Shown here: piece by piece, positions 33,201 to 42,017 of the stretch
Position numbering within the stretch: the first letter of the stretch is position 1
Layout: each line of letters opens with the position of its first letter
Assembly (NCBI GenBank): GCA_018881555.1
Contig: JACAXG010000202.1
Coordinates: 806,001 to 870,000, forward strand
DNA: 64,000 nt
Source: Amblyornis subalaris
Lineage: Eukaryota; Chordata; Aves; Passeriformes; Ptilonorhynchidae
Direction: 5' to 3'
The notes under the pieces: model-generated
The model's input: only the letters and a program-made list of their open reading frames with translations
Told to the model about the DNA's origin: nothing
The model's database searches: none
Translations under genes and position numbers: made by a program

Positions 33201-35832
33201 CACTGGGCCACAGTGACACAAGTGAAGCTCACAGTGACTCAGGACATACTGAGAGGAGAGAGAGAGATTTGCTTCAGTCAATAATAAATAAAAGCTGGAG
33301 GGAAGCAGAGAAGAGCTCTAATCTTGTATTCTCTATAAATGCTGCACCTGAAATACTGGGCAGTATATTTTGCTTACATTTTTTCATATTTTTATCTTTC
33401 TTCTGAATGTTTTTTAAGACTTTGATATAGAAAGTTTGGACTTGTTAACTCCAGATGCTTTTTTTTTAACAGACGCTTTTTTCAAATACTTTTTCTTTGT
33501 GGCATTAAGAAGGGAGTCACTTTAGCATTAATTTAAAACTTATGTGGAAGGATTTGGGGACAATACAGCATAACAAAAGAATATGTATGTCTTTCATGAT
33601 TTCAGTAAATGAAAGTATTAATATATTGATATTCTAGTGGGAGAGGGGAAGGAATGATTGAAGAAATGAAGTGCAGAATCAGAAGTTAAATAGAACTACA
33701 GTAGAANTGTGCTGTATAAAACATTCCTGAGCAGAATGCCATTGATTGATAATACTTTACTTACCAGGATGCCTCAGGTTTCTGAATCCTGAATTTTGGT
33801 GACTATTCATGCTATAGTATAAGTAAGATAAAAAATCACCTTGGCAAAGAATATTTTATATCCTTTTAAGATTTTATAAATTCAANAAGTAGAGACTCAC
33901 TGTTTCGTGCATGCTGAAATGTTGGTGTTTAGCCTGGAATTCGGAGAAATGAGGCTGCATTTCATTGTTTTAGCAGTTCATTTTCCATGCAAGTCTTGCA
34001 TCACTTCCTCTGTTATCAGTTGCTACATTCTCACTAAAGCTTCTTGACAGCTAAAAAGAATCTGTAGGGTTACTTTGAATCTGTCCTTATATTTCAAAAA
34101 TAACCACTGATGTCCCTTTTGTTTAAAAGGAGACTTTTTTACCATCTATAAACATTGTTTTTATTAAAGTGAGAAGCTTTAGCCACCAATTCAGCAAAAA
34201 GCACGTGAGTGGTTTCTGAAGTGAGAATACACCATTGTTTGGGGTTATCTTACCAGAAAGGTAAAAAAAATCAATAATCTTAGTGTTATCCNACTGATAC
34301 CTCACTGATACCCATTCCATTCTCAGCTTTGTTTTCCTTTTTTTCTTTTTTTCTTTTTTTGTTTTTTGTTTTTTGTTTTGTCTTATGTTCATGGTTTCTG
34401 TTCTTTTCCAGGGCTAGTTGGAATCATATTGAAACGGAAATATTTTTAAGGTCACTGTGTATTAAAACCATAACCTAGTTCTTAGCTTCTGTATTCACTA
34501 CATTGCCTTGTAGACTTTTCTGCAGATGCCTGTACACTTGAACACATGCTGTTTCTTACAAAAGCTTTAAACCTGGTCTGTCTTGAAGCTGGATACCTGT
34601 AACTTTAATGGCATCTATTATTGTAGTCTGAAAAGATACTTTTCTGGGCATAATTGCTCATGTGAGGCTATGTCACCTCATCCCCTCCATTCCCTCTCCA
34701 TCCTGAGCCAAATAAACAGCTTACTTGACAGTTTACTAAGATTTTTAGGGGGAAAGGACAGTACAGATAGCTATTGATGTTGGGGTTTTTTTTCATAATG
34801 TGGAAAGTGTAGTAGCATATCAGTTTTTTGTAGTATCTTATGCTTATTCCCAATTTTATCAGTGTTGGATGCTCTGTGCTTAGGAGGACAAAAAAAACAT
34901 GGCTTACAAGGCTGTATAAAACAGGCCTCTTTTGCATCACCTTTCAGTTGCAGTAAGGACATAACTCTCCTTCCTGTTCTTCCATAATTCTGCTTTCTGT
35001 AGTTGAGGTGTCACTTAAATGTGAATCTGGAGGGTGAATTGAAAGAATGACTTCCAAATTTTTGTAAGAAACAGGCCACCTTTTGGGAAAGCTGGCTGTA
35101 GAGTGGTTCTTTGTTTTTTTCTTTTGTTTCTAAAGATCTTCTTGGTATGGGGTAGCTATTCATTTTAGTCTACACTAAATACTGGAGAGGGTTTTTTTTC
35201 CCTCTATTTCCTCTCTAAGAATATTTCTAATATTGCTACATATTCTAATACTAAATTTATATAATTTTCTGGTTCCTAATTTGAACAGAATCCTGCCGGC
35301 ATTTTAGGTTATGCCTTCATAATATCTTCTTTTATTTCTAATTACTAAAAAGTGAATGTGTAAATGTAGTGCTTCACAGAACTGCATTTCCCACCCAATT
35401 ATTCTTTAACACTCCGAATAATAGTATGTTGTTAGGCTTAATGTGTATACAAAGTTGAATATTGATTGTTCTTGGTGTTTTCTCTTATTAGATGATGCTT
35501 CAGCTCCAGAGCAGCCTCCGATGGCCATTTCCGGTCAGACGATGTTGACTGATGAAACTCTCTCAGCTGTCTCAAAGTCTGGCAAAAATGTTGTAAAAAC
35601 CAGTGACATAGAAACAGCAAACCTGTCTCCCAGTCTGATTCCCGCACAGCAGCCCACAATATCCTTAATTACAGATGACAATACGGACACGCTGAGCGTG
35701 GAGTCGCTCACGCTGGTGCCACCAGTTGATCCACACAGCATTCGAACATTCAGCTGCGTCCCTCAGGCCTCTTTGCAGTCTGAAGTTGAAGTTTGCAAGG
35801 TAGAAGAGGTAGAGGAAGAATGTTCTGACTAA
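3114..35832 (+). CDS. CLEC16A: CLEC16A, C-terminal half (12 coding exons, spliced)
   Basis: Splicing 3114-3214, 3913-4035, 5399-5508, 5976-6020, 7325-7375, 8051-8179, 12049-12169, 16511-16662, 17410-17614, 18955-19122, 25093-25239 and 35492-35832 gives 1,693 coding bases and an unbroken 563-residue frame. I recognise the product as CLEC16A from conserved stretches such as ALFVLCLLYA, EYLMMDASILLPPTGTPL and DSRALNIIIHKPASSPHSKP. Known of the family: despite its name it lacks a working C-type lectin domain. It is a cytosolic, endolysosome-associated protein (fly orthologue ema) that acts in endosome maturation, autophagy and mitophagy with the ubiquitin ligase NRDP1/RNF41 and USP8; human variants associate with autoimmune disease. 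The N-terminal FPL domain is upstream of the window; this part corresponds to the CLEC16A C-terminal domain plus a low-complexity tail. No frameshift, internal stop or N falls in any exon, so the gene looks intact. Confidence 0.97.
3215..3912 (+). other. CLEC16A: CLEC16A intron 1-2
   Basis: Unique AT-rich sequence; nothing recognisable. Confidence 0.9.
3913..4035 (+). CDS. CLEC16A: CLEC16A exon 2 of 12 in window
   Basis: 123 bases after a CATGAAAG acceptor, with a GTATTG donor. It encodes residues 34-74, including KLERIQLPAQ and AERLIRIMNYAAQP, both close to the human protein. It starts with two bases of a split Gly codon and ends with one base of a split Asp codon, matching both neighbours. 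The donor is a weaker match to consensus than most in the gene. Confidence 0.95.
4036..5398 (+). other. CLEC16A: CLEC16A intron 2-3
   Basis: Unique AT-rich sequence with a short C-run near 4640; nothing else recognisable. Confidence 0.9.
5399..5508 (+). CDS. CLEC16A: CLEC16A exon 3 of 12 in window
   Basis: 110 bases between a TTTTCATAG acceptor and a GTGAGT donor. It encodes residues 75-111, DGKIRLATLELGCLLLKQ through HLDCLE. It closes in phase 0, so the next three exons are all symmetric. Confidence 0.95.
5509..5975 (+). other. CLEC16A: CLEC16A intron 3-4
   Basis: 467 bases of unique sequence; nothing recognisable. Confidence 0.9.
5976..6020 (+). CDS. CLEC16A: CLEC16A exon 4 of 12 in window (45 bases)
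   Basis: A very short exon after a CTTTTCTAG acceptor, with an AAG/GTACAT donor. It encodes 15 residues, GAREESVHLLRRFYK (112-126), nearly the same as in mammals. It is phase 0 at both ends, so skipping it would keep the frame. Confidence 0.94.
6021..7324 (+). other. CLEC16A: CLEC16A intron 4-5, about half occupied by an LTR
   Basis: About 540 bases of ordinary intron with a short TG run near 6391, then the LTR to about 7273, then about 50 bases to the exon 5 acceptor. Confidence 0.85.
6565..7273. mobile_element. ERV-type LTR, probably solitary (old retroviral remnant)
   Basis: About 710 bases starting TGTGGTGGGTTGACC and ending near CAAACAAGCACA, inside the CLEC16A intron 6021-7324. It has the TG...CA ends of an LTR and the arrangement I know from a common bird ERV LTR family: the opening block, a TTAATTTATTGCC region, then repeated GTGGGTCC/CTGCAG units in a GC-rich second half. 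I see no internal gag/pol/env sequence next to it. Orientation and subfamily are not certain. Open frames across it (for example 6991-7386) come from its GC-rich half and are not genes. Confidence 0.7.
7325..7375 (+). CDS. CLEC16A: CLEC16A exon 5 of 12 in window (51 bases)
   Basis: Encodes 17 residues, GEEIFLDMFEDEYRSMT (127-143), matching the mammalian protein. The acceptor is TCTTTCTTTTGGAAG and the donor ACG/GTAAGT. The upstream intron carries an LTR that ends only about 50 bases before the acceptor, so branch point and pyrimidine tract must sit in that short gap or within the LTR. Confidence 0.94.
7376..8050 (+). other. CLEC16A: CLEC16A intron 5-6
   Basis: Unique AT-rich sequence; the 84-codon open frame at 7692-7946 shows no recognisable domain. 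Confidence 0.9.
8051..8179 (+). CDS. CLEC16A: CLEC16A exon 6 of 12 in window
   Basis: 129 bases between a TTTTTATAG acceptor and a GTGAGT donor, phase 0 at both ends. It encodes residues 144-186, IKPMNVEYLMMDASILLPP through GDVERTRR, one of the most conserved blocks of the family. Confidence 0.96.
8180..12048 (+). other. CLEC16A: CLEC16A intron 6-7
   Basis: 3.9 kb of unique AT-rich sequence. The only structure I note is the inverted repeat at 10759-10781. Confidence 0.9.
10759..10781. repeat. Perfect 10-base inverted repeat (3-base loop)
   Basis: AATGGGAGAT, loop GAT, ATCTCCCATT, in the intron between exons 6 and 7. Confidence 0.8.
12049..12169 (+). CDS. CLEC16A: CLEC16A exon 7 of 12 in window
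   Basis: 121 bases after a TTTCTCAAG acceptor, with a GTAAGT donor. It encodes residues 187-226, AIRVFFMLRSLSLHLRGE through DDVLDL, and ends on the first base of a split Asn codon. Confidence 0.96.
13341..13442 (-). mobile_element. CR1 LINE 3'-end fragment
   Basis: The plus strand reads as the reverse complement of the 3' end of a CR1 element: the GAAAGGAACCTCAGGAGATC block, then CATCTAGTCAAACCCCCCTG and GGTCAGCTAGAAAAAGTTGC. About 100 diverged bases in the intron between exons 7 and 8. Confidence 0.75.
15233..15262 (-). mobile_element. Short CR1-like fragment
   Basis: TTCATAGAAATGTTAG followed by TTGGAAGGGACCTC matches the extreme 3' end of CR1 elements in reverse orientation. Only about 30 bases, so the call is tentative. 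Confidence 0.4.
16471..16508 (+). repeat. Pyrimidine microsatellite (TTCC/TTTC units) at an acceptor
   Basis: A run of CCTT/CTTT units (TTTTTCCTTCCTTCTTTCC and on) ends just before the exon 8 acceptor AG at 16509-16510, so it serves as the pyrimidine tract of that splice site. Confidence 0.85.
16511..16662 (+). CDS. CLEC16A: CLEC16A exon 8 of 12 in window
   Basis: 152 bases with a GTTCCTTTAG acceptor and a CAG/GTAAGA donor. It encodes residues 227-277, NNSDLIACTVITKDGG through WGVVKFAGLLQ. The sequence feeding the acceptor is a pyrimidine microsatellite (16471-16508). Confidence 0.96.
16663..17409 (+). other. CLEC16A: CLEC16A intron 8-9
   Basis: 747 bases; contains the possible 39-base cassette exon at 16849-16887. 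Confidence 0.9.
16849..16887 (+). other. Possible 39-base in-frame cassette exon of CLEC16A
   Basis: Between exons 8 and 9 a segment reads KFTQLTRDATADE. It has a TTTTCTGAAG acceptor and a GAG/GTAACT donor. Both flanking junctions are phase 0 and the length is 13 codons, so inclusion would keep the frame. A second AG at 16859-16860 would give a nine-codon version. The main CLEC16A protein I know from mammals runs directly from AGLLQ to DMQVTG, so this would be an alternative exon. The evidence is splice sites and frame only, and chance remains possible. Confidence 0.4.
17410..17614 (+). CDS. CLEC16A: CLEC16A exon 9 of 12 in window
   Basis: 205 bases after a TCTCTTTAG acceptor, with a GTGAAT donor. 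It encodes residues 278-345, DMQVTGVEDDSRALNI through RMKMQRIA. The basic stretch AKGRIQARRMKMQR and the block ATFIFSDHIRCIIAKQRL are nearly the same as in human. It ends on the first base of an Ala codon. Confidence 0.96.
17615..18954 (+). other. CLEC16A: CLEC16A intron 9-10
   Basis: 1.3 kb with direct-repeat copy 1 at 17820-17963; otherwise unique AT-rich sequence. Confidence 0.9.
17820..17963 (+). repeat. Diverged direct repeat, copy 1
   Basis: TTACCACTTTGTGCCAATTA through TGCCTGAGTCCTGAGT. Partner at 19774-19916 on the same strand, with several small gaps. Shared blocks include ATTTCACAGAA, TTCAGTGATTCAGAATT and TGCCTGAGTCCTGA. Confidence 0.7.
18955..19122 (+). CDS. CLEC16A: CLEC16A exon 10 of 12 in window
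   Basis: 168 bases between an AACATAG acceptor and a GTAAGA donor. It encodes residues 346-401, ALLDLPVQPSTEVMGFG through FASVDKVP. Reading through the donor would add GKISVH and a TAA at 19141-19143, giving a short isoform if this intron were retained. The exon lies between two copies of a diverged direct repeat. Confidence 0.96.
19774..19916 (+). repeat. Diverged direct repeat, copy 2
   Basis: TTACCACTTGCTGCCAATCA through TGCCTGAGTCCTGACTG. Partner of 17820-17963, on the other side of exon 10. No known repeat family recognised. Confidence 0.7.
20923..21097 (-). other. Exon-like segment on the minus strand, unidentified
   Basis: Read on the minus strand, a pyrimidine-rich acceptor (CCTCGCCCTCTTACCCCCAG) precedes 175 bases ending at a consensus GTAAGT donor. 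Only one of the three frames is open. It gives 58 codons, starting YQEALSEQILTLDCKTIK and ending VGTVTETEPDTTA. I do not recognise the protein. It lies inside the CLEC16A intron 19123-25092, antisense to that gene. No matching neighbour exon is obvious within a few kilobases, so it may be chance, a relic, or one exon of a nested gene. Confidence 0.3.
21479..21507 (+). promoter_or_regulatory. Intronic polyadenylation signature (AATAAA plus A-run)
   Basis: AATAAA at 21479-21484 is followed 16 bases later by a run of seven A (21501-21507) and an N, inside the CLEC16A intron after exon 10. It looks like the 3' end of an mRNA. It could be a genuine intronic poly(A) site or the tail of an old retrocopy; I could not recognise a parent gene upstream. 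Confidence 0.35.
25093..25239 (+). CDS. CLEC16A: CLEC16A exon 11 of 12 in window
   Basis: 147 bases with a CCTGTTTTGCAG acceptor and a GTATTC donor. It encodes residues 402-450: the conserved GFAVAQCINQ, then a Ser/Pro/Gly-rich run such as SPLSSPSPSSGSGSTG, low-complexity and probably disordered. Mammalian CLEC16A has an equally Ser-rich but poorly alignable stretch here. Confidence 0.94.
27167..27262 (+). repeat. A/C-rich low-complexity tract
   Basis: A-runs alternating with short C-runs (AAACCCAACAACAAAAACCC and similar), almost free of G, in the last intron. The open frames across it are low-complexity artefacts. Confidence 0.7.
30289..30317. repeat. Perfect 11-base inverted repeat (7-base loop)
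   Basis: TAGAAAGTTTC, loop TTTTCTA, GAAACTTTCTA, in the intron between exons 11 and 12. Confidence 0.85.
32111..32137. repeat. Perfect 9-base inverted repeat (9-base loop)
   Basis: GTTCTGGCA, a nine-base T-rich loop, TGCCAGAAC, in the intron between exons 11 and 12. Confidence 0.75.
34329..34382 (+). repeat. T-rich simple repeat
   Basis: T-runs interrupted by single C then G (CTTTTTTTC and GTTTTTT units) over about 54 bases in the last CLEC16A intron. Confidence 0.85.
35492..35832 (+). CDS. CLEC16A: CLEC16A terminal coding exon (12 of 12), stop TAA
   Basis: The acceptor is TTTTCTCTTATTAG. The first two bases complete a split Asp codon, followed by 112 sense codons and TAA at 35830-35832. 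It encodes residues 451-563. Two islands are conserved with mammals: ETANLSPSLIPAQQPTISL, and DTLSVESLTLVPPVDPHS just after it. The end is acidic (KVEEVEEECSD) and differs from the mammalian C-terminus. No downstream donor is needed; the sequence runs on into a 3' UTR. Confidence 0.95.
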
Positions 35833-36028
35833 AGCCACCACGCAGACTGTGATAAACAGTGACGAAAATGCAACTGAATTCTGAATTGTTTTTATTCTGG
35901 GAGTGCAGATACTTCTTGAGGCCTTAGAGGCCTCAGGTCCGCACAAAGGGACCAGCTGGTAAAAGAGAATGTCAGCAGCTTTTAGAGCCAACATGGGATA
36001 CTCGGCATATCTGAACTGGAGAAGAGGA

Positions 36029-36034
36029 AATAAA
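36029..36034 (+). promoter_or_regulatory. Proximal AATAAA polyadenylation signal candidate
   Basis: AATAAA about 200 bases after the CLEC16A stop, followed by T-rich sequence. It would give a short 3' UTR. Chance occurrence is common in AT-rich DNA. Confidence 0.3.
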
Positions 36035-38706
36035 ACAAAACTTTTGAATCTGGATTGGTTCTTTCCTACCAATTTCTGTTATACAAGAACATGAAAGTAT
36101 TTCACAGGACCTACTGNCTTTCTAATAGGAACTAATTAATTGTAAAAGGTCTACAGTATTATGGCAAAGTGAAGAGATTTTTGGATACCCAGCTTCATGA
36201 TACTGCATTATTGCGTCTCTGAAACTGGAGATGTGCCATTGACCAGGAAAAATTACATATTGTAGGACAGAGGTAAAATTTCCATTTGAGTCAGGGNGTG
36301 TTTTTCAGTTTGGTGTTTGGTTTGGGGTTTTTTTTGTGAAGGAGGGGTTTTGGGCTTTTGTTTGGGTTTTTTGTTTGATTGGTTTTGTATTTTTAATCCT
36401 GATCTTTTCATCTTTTGGAGGTCTGCAGAATACTGGCAGGCTTGGCCACTTTCAGTGTTGTCTTTTTAGGACTCCAGACTTCAATATTGTGTTTTCCATG
36501 TGTAATATTTATTTCAAGGTTTGATTCAAAGTATGATACAATTTTCTAGATGGTAAAAGCCCAAAGTTTAATGTGACAAATGCTTATTCAAATTAACATA
36601 AGNGATTTTTTGAGACTACTTTAGTCTTTGCTTAGCCTACAGAGAAATATGAAGTATTTTAAGAGATTACTATAGCTTGTTTGTTCACTTCTGACAGTCA
36701 AATTGCTACACATCTAAGGAATGTGATAACTTTGCAACTGAAAGACAACTTCAAGAAGCAGACAGAAGCAGTTTTACTCTAAAGAGGTTTTTCAAATTTT
36801 TCATAGTCATGTAGGAAGAAGGTCACCATATCCAACTGATAATTCCTTTGCAAGTCTGAAACTCAAAAGGAAAGGTATTGTGTAATTTTTTTTTCCTATC
36901 TGGGATAGTATACCAGTTAAACGACATTGCTGCATAGAAGTGATTGAGTTACTTTGCTTCCTAGATCCTGATACCAGGTTGACAGAAAGGAAAAAAGTGT
37001 TAATTAGAGTTTGGAATGTTCTTTGCTGATTTGAGGCATAGTTTAATAAGAATGGAATTTAAGATTTTTTTCATCAATTTCCAAGTACATTAATCTAAAT
37101 TAATAGTAAAATGAGCAGATTGTCATTGCTGGTCTGTTCATAACACCAAGTTAGCAATTCCTCAGAGGACTGCTGTGTACTTGGTATTGATTTCAGTCAT
37201 CGCTGCAATCTGTTTCCTCATTCTGTCTCTGCTAGCATTGAGTTCTTATCAAAAAGGTGAATCTGAAAAGTTTTTGCCCACTTTGCAGTCGCTTATTGTA
37301 CCTCTTCCTGGCTGTCATATGGAACTCTTGAAGTGATTTTAAATGTTATATTTATANATGAGATTGACTAATCTGCAAGGATAACTTTTCTCACTTTTTC
37401 CATCTTCTCCTTCACATAATGACTTAATCTTTGCCAAGCATGTATACAAGGTGTCTGCTACTGAATGCCAGTAATTTTTTCTCCCCGTACTGACTTTTAC
37501 ATGCAGTTTTGTTGATTTCTGTATTTCTGCAACTTCTACTTTCTCTCAAATTAAATTAACTGGTATTCTGACCATTCCAGAGTGGTCCGAACTCTAAATG
37601 AGCTCAGAGTTAGGTGTTTTCAGCACTGCAGTGGATTTTGTGTGAAAATTTGACATTGCTGGAATAAGAGCCTACTTTTTGGATTTTTTGGTCTCATGTT
37701 TAGGATGAGTTTGCACTATGCAGTCACTGTTGTGGCTCATGTGCNTGTACCTGAACAAGCCTAGGCATCAGTAGCAGTTTGGGCACAAGGACCACATAAA
37801 TTTTTATTAGCTGAACTGGTTGCAATCTAGACTTTCTCTAGTATGTTGCAGCATTACACTGTAGCCCTAGTAATATTCTGAAGATCATTATAAAAAAATG
37901 CCTTACTTAATTTGAAGGCATTTTATGTTAGTTGTTAGCCTTAAACTCTTGACCTAGATTACACAAAATGCCACTGTGCGGGCAGAGTTTGCTTAAATAG
38001 AATTCATTTTAGACAGGAAAACGTTGATCTTTATTTATCTCATTTCAAATTCAGTTCTAGCAAGATTAGACCCGTGCACAAGGAGTTTCTTTAAAGCATA
38101 TGCATAATCTCACCCCTGAGCTGCACTGCACAAGAAATGGGACAAAGGGAAAGAAAGCTGACTTTGTGCTTTTCATTGCCTTTGGCTTTTAAATCTCATG
38201 ACAAGTTTTCTACTGAAAGCTTCACAGGAAATGACTGAGATAGATACTATTAGTAGGAAAATAGAAGACTGGATCTACTGTTGGCTCTGNGGCTGGCAGA
38301 GCCTTGCTGGTCGAGGGGTGCTCAGGTGGGATATCTTCTAGCAGCTCTATCAAAAGCTCTCTGCAAAGATGGAGTTACAGTAGGAAAGCTCAGACTGCAC
38401 CAGCTTTACCAAGGTTGGGTTGTTATGTAAACGCTGCAGCTGACCCTAAATCTGAGTGCCACAGAAGCAATTGATGTGTGACTTTGCTTCTGGTGTTAAG
38501 GCACGTGTGTCTAACATTTGACTGTACTTTGTNCTGTGTTGGGAGACTTCAGAATGCAAAACTCTGAAAAATAATCTGCCATCAGCAATTTTCAAGCTCT
38601 GCAAGTACAGTGTTACCCATCTACAATTCCTGGAAGAGTATCCCTCCCTTATCAGAAAATGTTAAAGGCTGTTTCCTGATCTCCCTTTCACTGTAAAAAG
38701 GAAACT

Positions 38707-38772
38707 CACTGCTCTTCTATTATCTAGAAATCTTTGGAGTAGGCCTCCTGTGCTTGCNTGCTGTGTTGCTCT
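38707..38772 (+). repeat. 66-base direct repeat, copy 1
   Basis: CACTGCTCTTCTATTATCTA onwards, collinear with 40734-40799 and differing at only a few positions. Lies in the probable CLEC16A 3' UTR. Confidence 0.85.
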
Positions 38773-40733
38773 CATTAGCACATGAGCCACGAAGAAACAT
38801 AGATGTGAGTTAGTGTAACATCACTCTCTTTAACCAAATCCAAATACCAAATTGCAAGTGAGAGCAGCAGCTAAACAGCTGGTCATTCAAAAGCCTCACT
38901 ATTTCAGTGTAATACTGTGGAGGGAGGTAGAATCATTCCAAATACAGCAATGTTCCAGAGCAAAATGTCAACATTTTGGAGATATGCTAAATTCTCAGTG
39001 TGTATTTGTAGAGGCTGTGCCTGTTTTCAGTCATATTCTGTCAACATAACACAATTCTATTATTCTCTTCCTTTTGAGAAGCCAAAGAATCCAGGGCATA
39101 CTGAATGTTACTTTATTTTATGGTCTGTGTGTCTTATTTTATCCAGTTTTACTAAACTATTACTTGTTTAACTATGTGTTGCCTTCACTGTTAGGTTTCA
39201 CTGCTTCTTGCTGGTCCCCTTTGCTTTTCTGTCATCCAGTGTACAGCAATGAACCAGATCTGAGCCTTTCATTTGTGAAGCAAGTAATGGCAGCAGACAC
39301 TTGGTAGTTTGGTAAGGAAAAGGAGGGAGGAAGCACTTGTGCCCAGTTCTGATGTCTGCTTCACCATGGGACTAATCTTTGCAGTGTAAAACTCAGTTGT
39401 TTTGCAGAAATTCTTTGATACAGAACAAAACTGAAGGTTAAGCTTCCTGTACTTTGTTTCACAAGCTATGTATATTTAAACCAAATTCATCAGAAATCTG
39501 ATCACACATATTAGTACTAAAAGCTGTATTTTGTCTGTGAAGTCATGAATTATATATTCTACAAGGACTGAGGTCATTTGTATTCTCCACTGCCAAGTCA
39601 TGATAAACTAAAATTCTGATTACTCTTCCTGAAGTTAAGTGCCGCTTAAAAGAAAGAAAGATATAAAATTACACCTGTTGAAGAAGCTCCCCAATATTCT
39701 TTGCTTTACAATGCAGTTGGAATTTTTCTTGAAGTCACTTGGTGAGGAAAAATTTGGAATACCTTCCACAGTTCATTTATTCTTTTGCAATATTGTTGCT
39801 CAAGGACAGACAGATATGTGATATTTAAAGAAATCTTCTTCCATATCCAGAATTTAAGACTCCGTATTCAGCGTTTAAGTCAATGTCCAATGATTCATAT
39901 AAAGGCTTTGCCCAATAGTGACAGAACACGGGAGGAAATAATGTTCCTTTCTGGATTTGAAGTATTTTGGTTTGTAGAATTTGAAAAGTGATAGTTACAA
40001 TAGTTTGTTTATGGCAAAATTTACAANCTTAAGGATTGAAATTACTGTGATTTTATTTTCTAATTAAGCAGTAAAATGTGAGTGACTGTAATTTCCACCC
40101 TTACTGCAAGTGTCTTGAAGTGATTACTTCAAGCAATCCAGGAATTCAATAATTACCTTGGGATTGAGTGTCATTTCACTAGGAGTAAAATAAACTTTAC
40201 GCTTGAAGACACAGGTGAGCTATCAGACAAGCAGGGTGAACTGTATGTGTAAGGATGAAGCCACTTCACGAAAGTGAACACTTCAATCACGTGGTGCTGT
40301 CGTGCTCTGGTGTAATCACTTCGCTGCACATTACAGGTGACTCCAGAATAGCCTCAGGAGTAGTGTCACTGACCTGTGTGGAATAGTAGTCAAAAATCCC
40401 CCACCGGGCTAAACNTTCTGCTGTTGTCTCCACTAACCAGCTGAAGTTAAACTTGCTTTTAAAAGAACATTGCCCAGGCAGGCAGTTGCTGTCTGGGAAA
40501 CTGAGTGGTTTGGTCCTGTAGTTGAATCAAAGATGTGCAGAGACGTCAGCTGGGGGCAGGGAGAGCTAGGCCTTTTGCTCCAATTTAATGAGTCTCCTGC
40601 TTTCAGACAGTCTAATGTAGCCATCTAGATATGTGTTGAAAATTCTCTTAACTGCTACTGTCATTCTTGAAAGAGTTTTTTTGGTGTGTCCCTGGTTAAC
40701 CATCACCCTACCCTAGGATATCACTCACCTGGG

Positions 40734-40799
40734 CACTGCTCTTCTATTATCTAGGAATCTTTGGAGTAGTTCTCCTGTGCTTGCCTGCTGTGTTTCTCC
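40734..40799 (+). repeat. 66-base direct repeat, copy 2
   Basis: Second copy, exactly 2,027 bases after the first with no gap. Shared core includes AATCTTTGGAGTAG and CTCCTGTGCTTGC. Confidence 0.85.
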
Positions 40800-41206
40800 T
40801 GACCTTTCCCAACGTTTGCAGCATGAATTAGAAACAAATAGAATAACTCTTACTGTCTCCTATTGGATTCTGAAAAGCAAATGGTGATCCAAGCAGGGCT
40901 TGCTAGGGTGGGATGTTTTTAGGGGTTGGGAGGGGGGAAGTGCTTGGGGGTTTTCCTGCTGCTCAGGACTTTTGAGCTGCAACAAAGACATAGGAGATGC
41001 AGTTCTTGACTGAGTCTCAAACAGAGGGTTCTTTCATATGGAAGCATATTTTTATATTACATTTGTACAGAATTTTCCCTATTTTGATCTCCCAACATTT
41101 TTAGATTTGTGCGTTGCTCAGATTTGATTTCTTTTGCAAGGTGTTATAAAATATATATTTTGTGTTTCTTAATGTAAATAAGTGTAAAGCTAAATTTTGG
41201 TTGTCT

Positions 41207-41212
41207 AATAAA
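41207..41212 (+). promoter_or_regulatory. Likely distal polyadenylation signal of CLEC16A
   Basis: AATAAA followed within about ten bases by a GT-rich element (GTGGTGGTATC). This is the best hexamer and downstream-element pairing I found after the stop codon. Confidence 0.4.
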
Positions 41213-42011
41213 TGTGCACTGTGGTGGTATCTGGCTTATTGTTTTGCTAACTTGAATTCATTGGTTCTTAATGTGAAAAGGAAAAACTTGAGTCATTGTT
41301 GGGACTGTCTTGTTAACATAAATCAATATGTGGAGTGCATTTATTTTAAAAGTAACTAAAAAGGGCTTAAGCAGATAATGACTAAGAATACTTGATAACA
41401 AAAGTTAGAGTTAAGGTTCATACTAGTTCACAGAATTCTTTAAGATCATTATATGAAGATTCATGAGATTTTTTTTACCTTGTTCCCCTTACTTTTGGTT
41501 ATGGATACTCACACTAAAGCGAGTTTAAGACACATAGTAATTGCAATCTGNTAAGTTAAATACGTATGAGGAGGTGAGAAGATGTGAGGTTTAGTATTTG
41601 GGGGNATTTAGGGAATAACTGTGTCAGAAATAATTGCAATGAACATGATAATATTTTAAAAGATTGAGAACAGATTCCAGCGTGCAAATTTATAGACTAT
41701 TACAATATCTAGGAGCTTGGGTTTGTCCAGGGGTAGCACTGAATAATACATTGTCACAACTCTAGGGAACCCACTGGAAGCATTATAAACTTTAGAAGGC
41801 AACTTTAGGCATCTCCACTTGTGAATAGCTGTGTTGATATTTTTGTTGCAAACTTTTTCTTCCATTTTTTGAGCTGTTTTGTAAGTTTGATTGTTTTAAT
41901 TGCAAAGAGGGAGAAATGTATTTTTGTAGAAGAATGAATGTACCTGGGATTTAAGCACTACAAAAAGCATTTGATGAACATGAAGGACTGTCCTCCTATG
42001 AAGTATATTTC

Positions 42012-42017
42012 AATAAA
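42012..42017 (+). promoter_or_regulatory. Alternative distal AATAAA polyadenylation signal
   Basis: AATAAAGC followed by TATGTCTG. It could end a longer 3' UTR about 6.2 kb after the stop codon. Confidence 0.3.

Larger units (their letters stand above)
25240..35491 (+). other. CLEC16A: CLEC16A intron 11-12, the longest
   Basis: 10.3 kb, mostly unique AT-rich sequence, with the A/C-rich tract (27167), two inverted repeats (30289, 32111) and the T-rich repeat (34329). No extra coding exon recognised. Confidence 0.85.
35833..41240 (+). other. CLEC16A: Probable CLEC16A 3' UTR (3' end uncertain)
   Basis: Non-coding AT-rich sequence after the stop codon, with no convincing open frame. It holds AATAAA at 36029, 40189 and 41207. 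I favour 41207 as the distal site because a GT-rich stretch (GTGCACTGTGGTGGTATC) follows at once, as expected downstream of a cleavage site. A site at 42012 is the alternative. A T/G-rich tract lies at 36299-36392, and both copies of a 66-base direct repeat fall inside (38707 and 40734). Transcript extent is inferred. Confidence 0.45.

Noticed and set aside
40720..40823. Minus-strand exon ending at a CAG/GTGAGT donor
   Set aside because: Overlaps the 66-base repeat, has stops in the frame read, and lacks a good acceptor.
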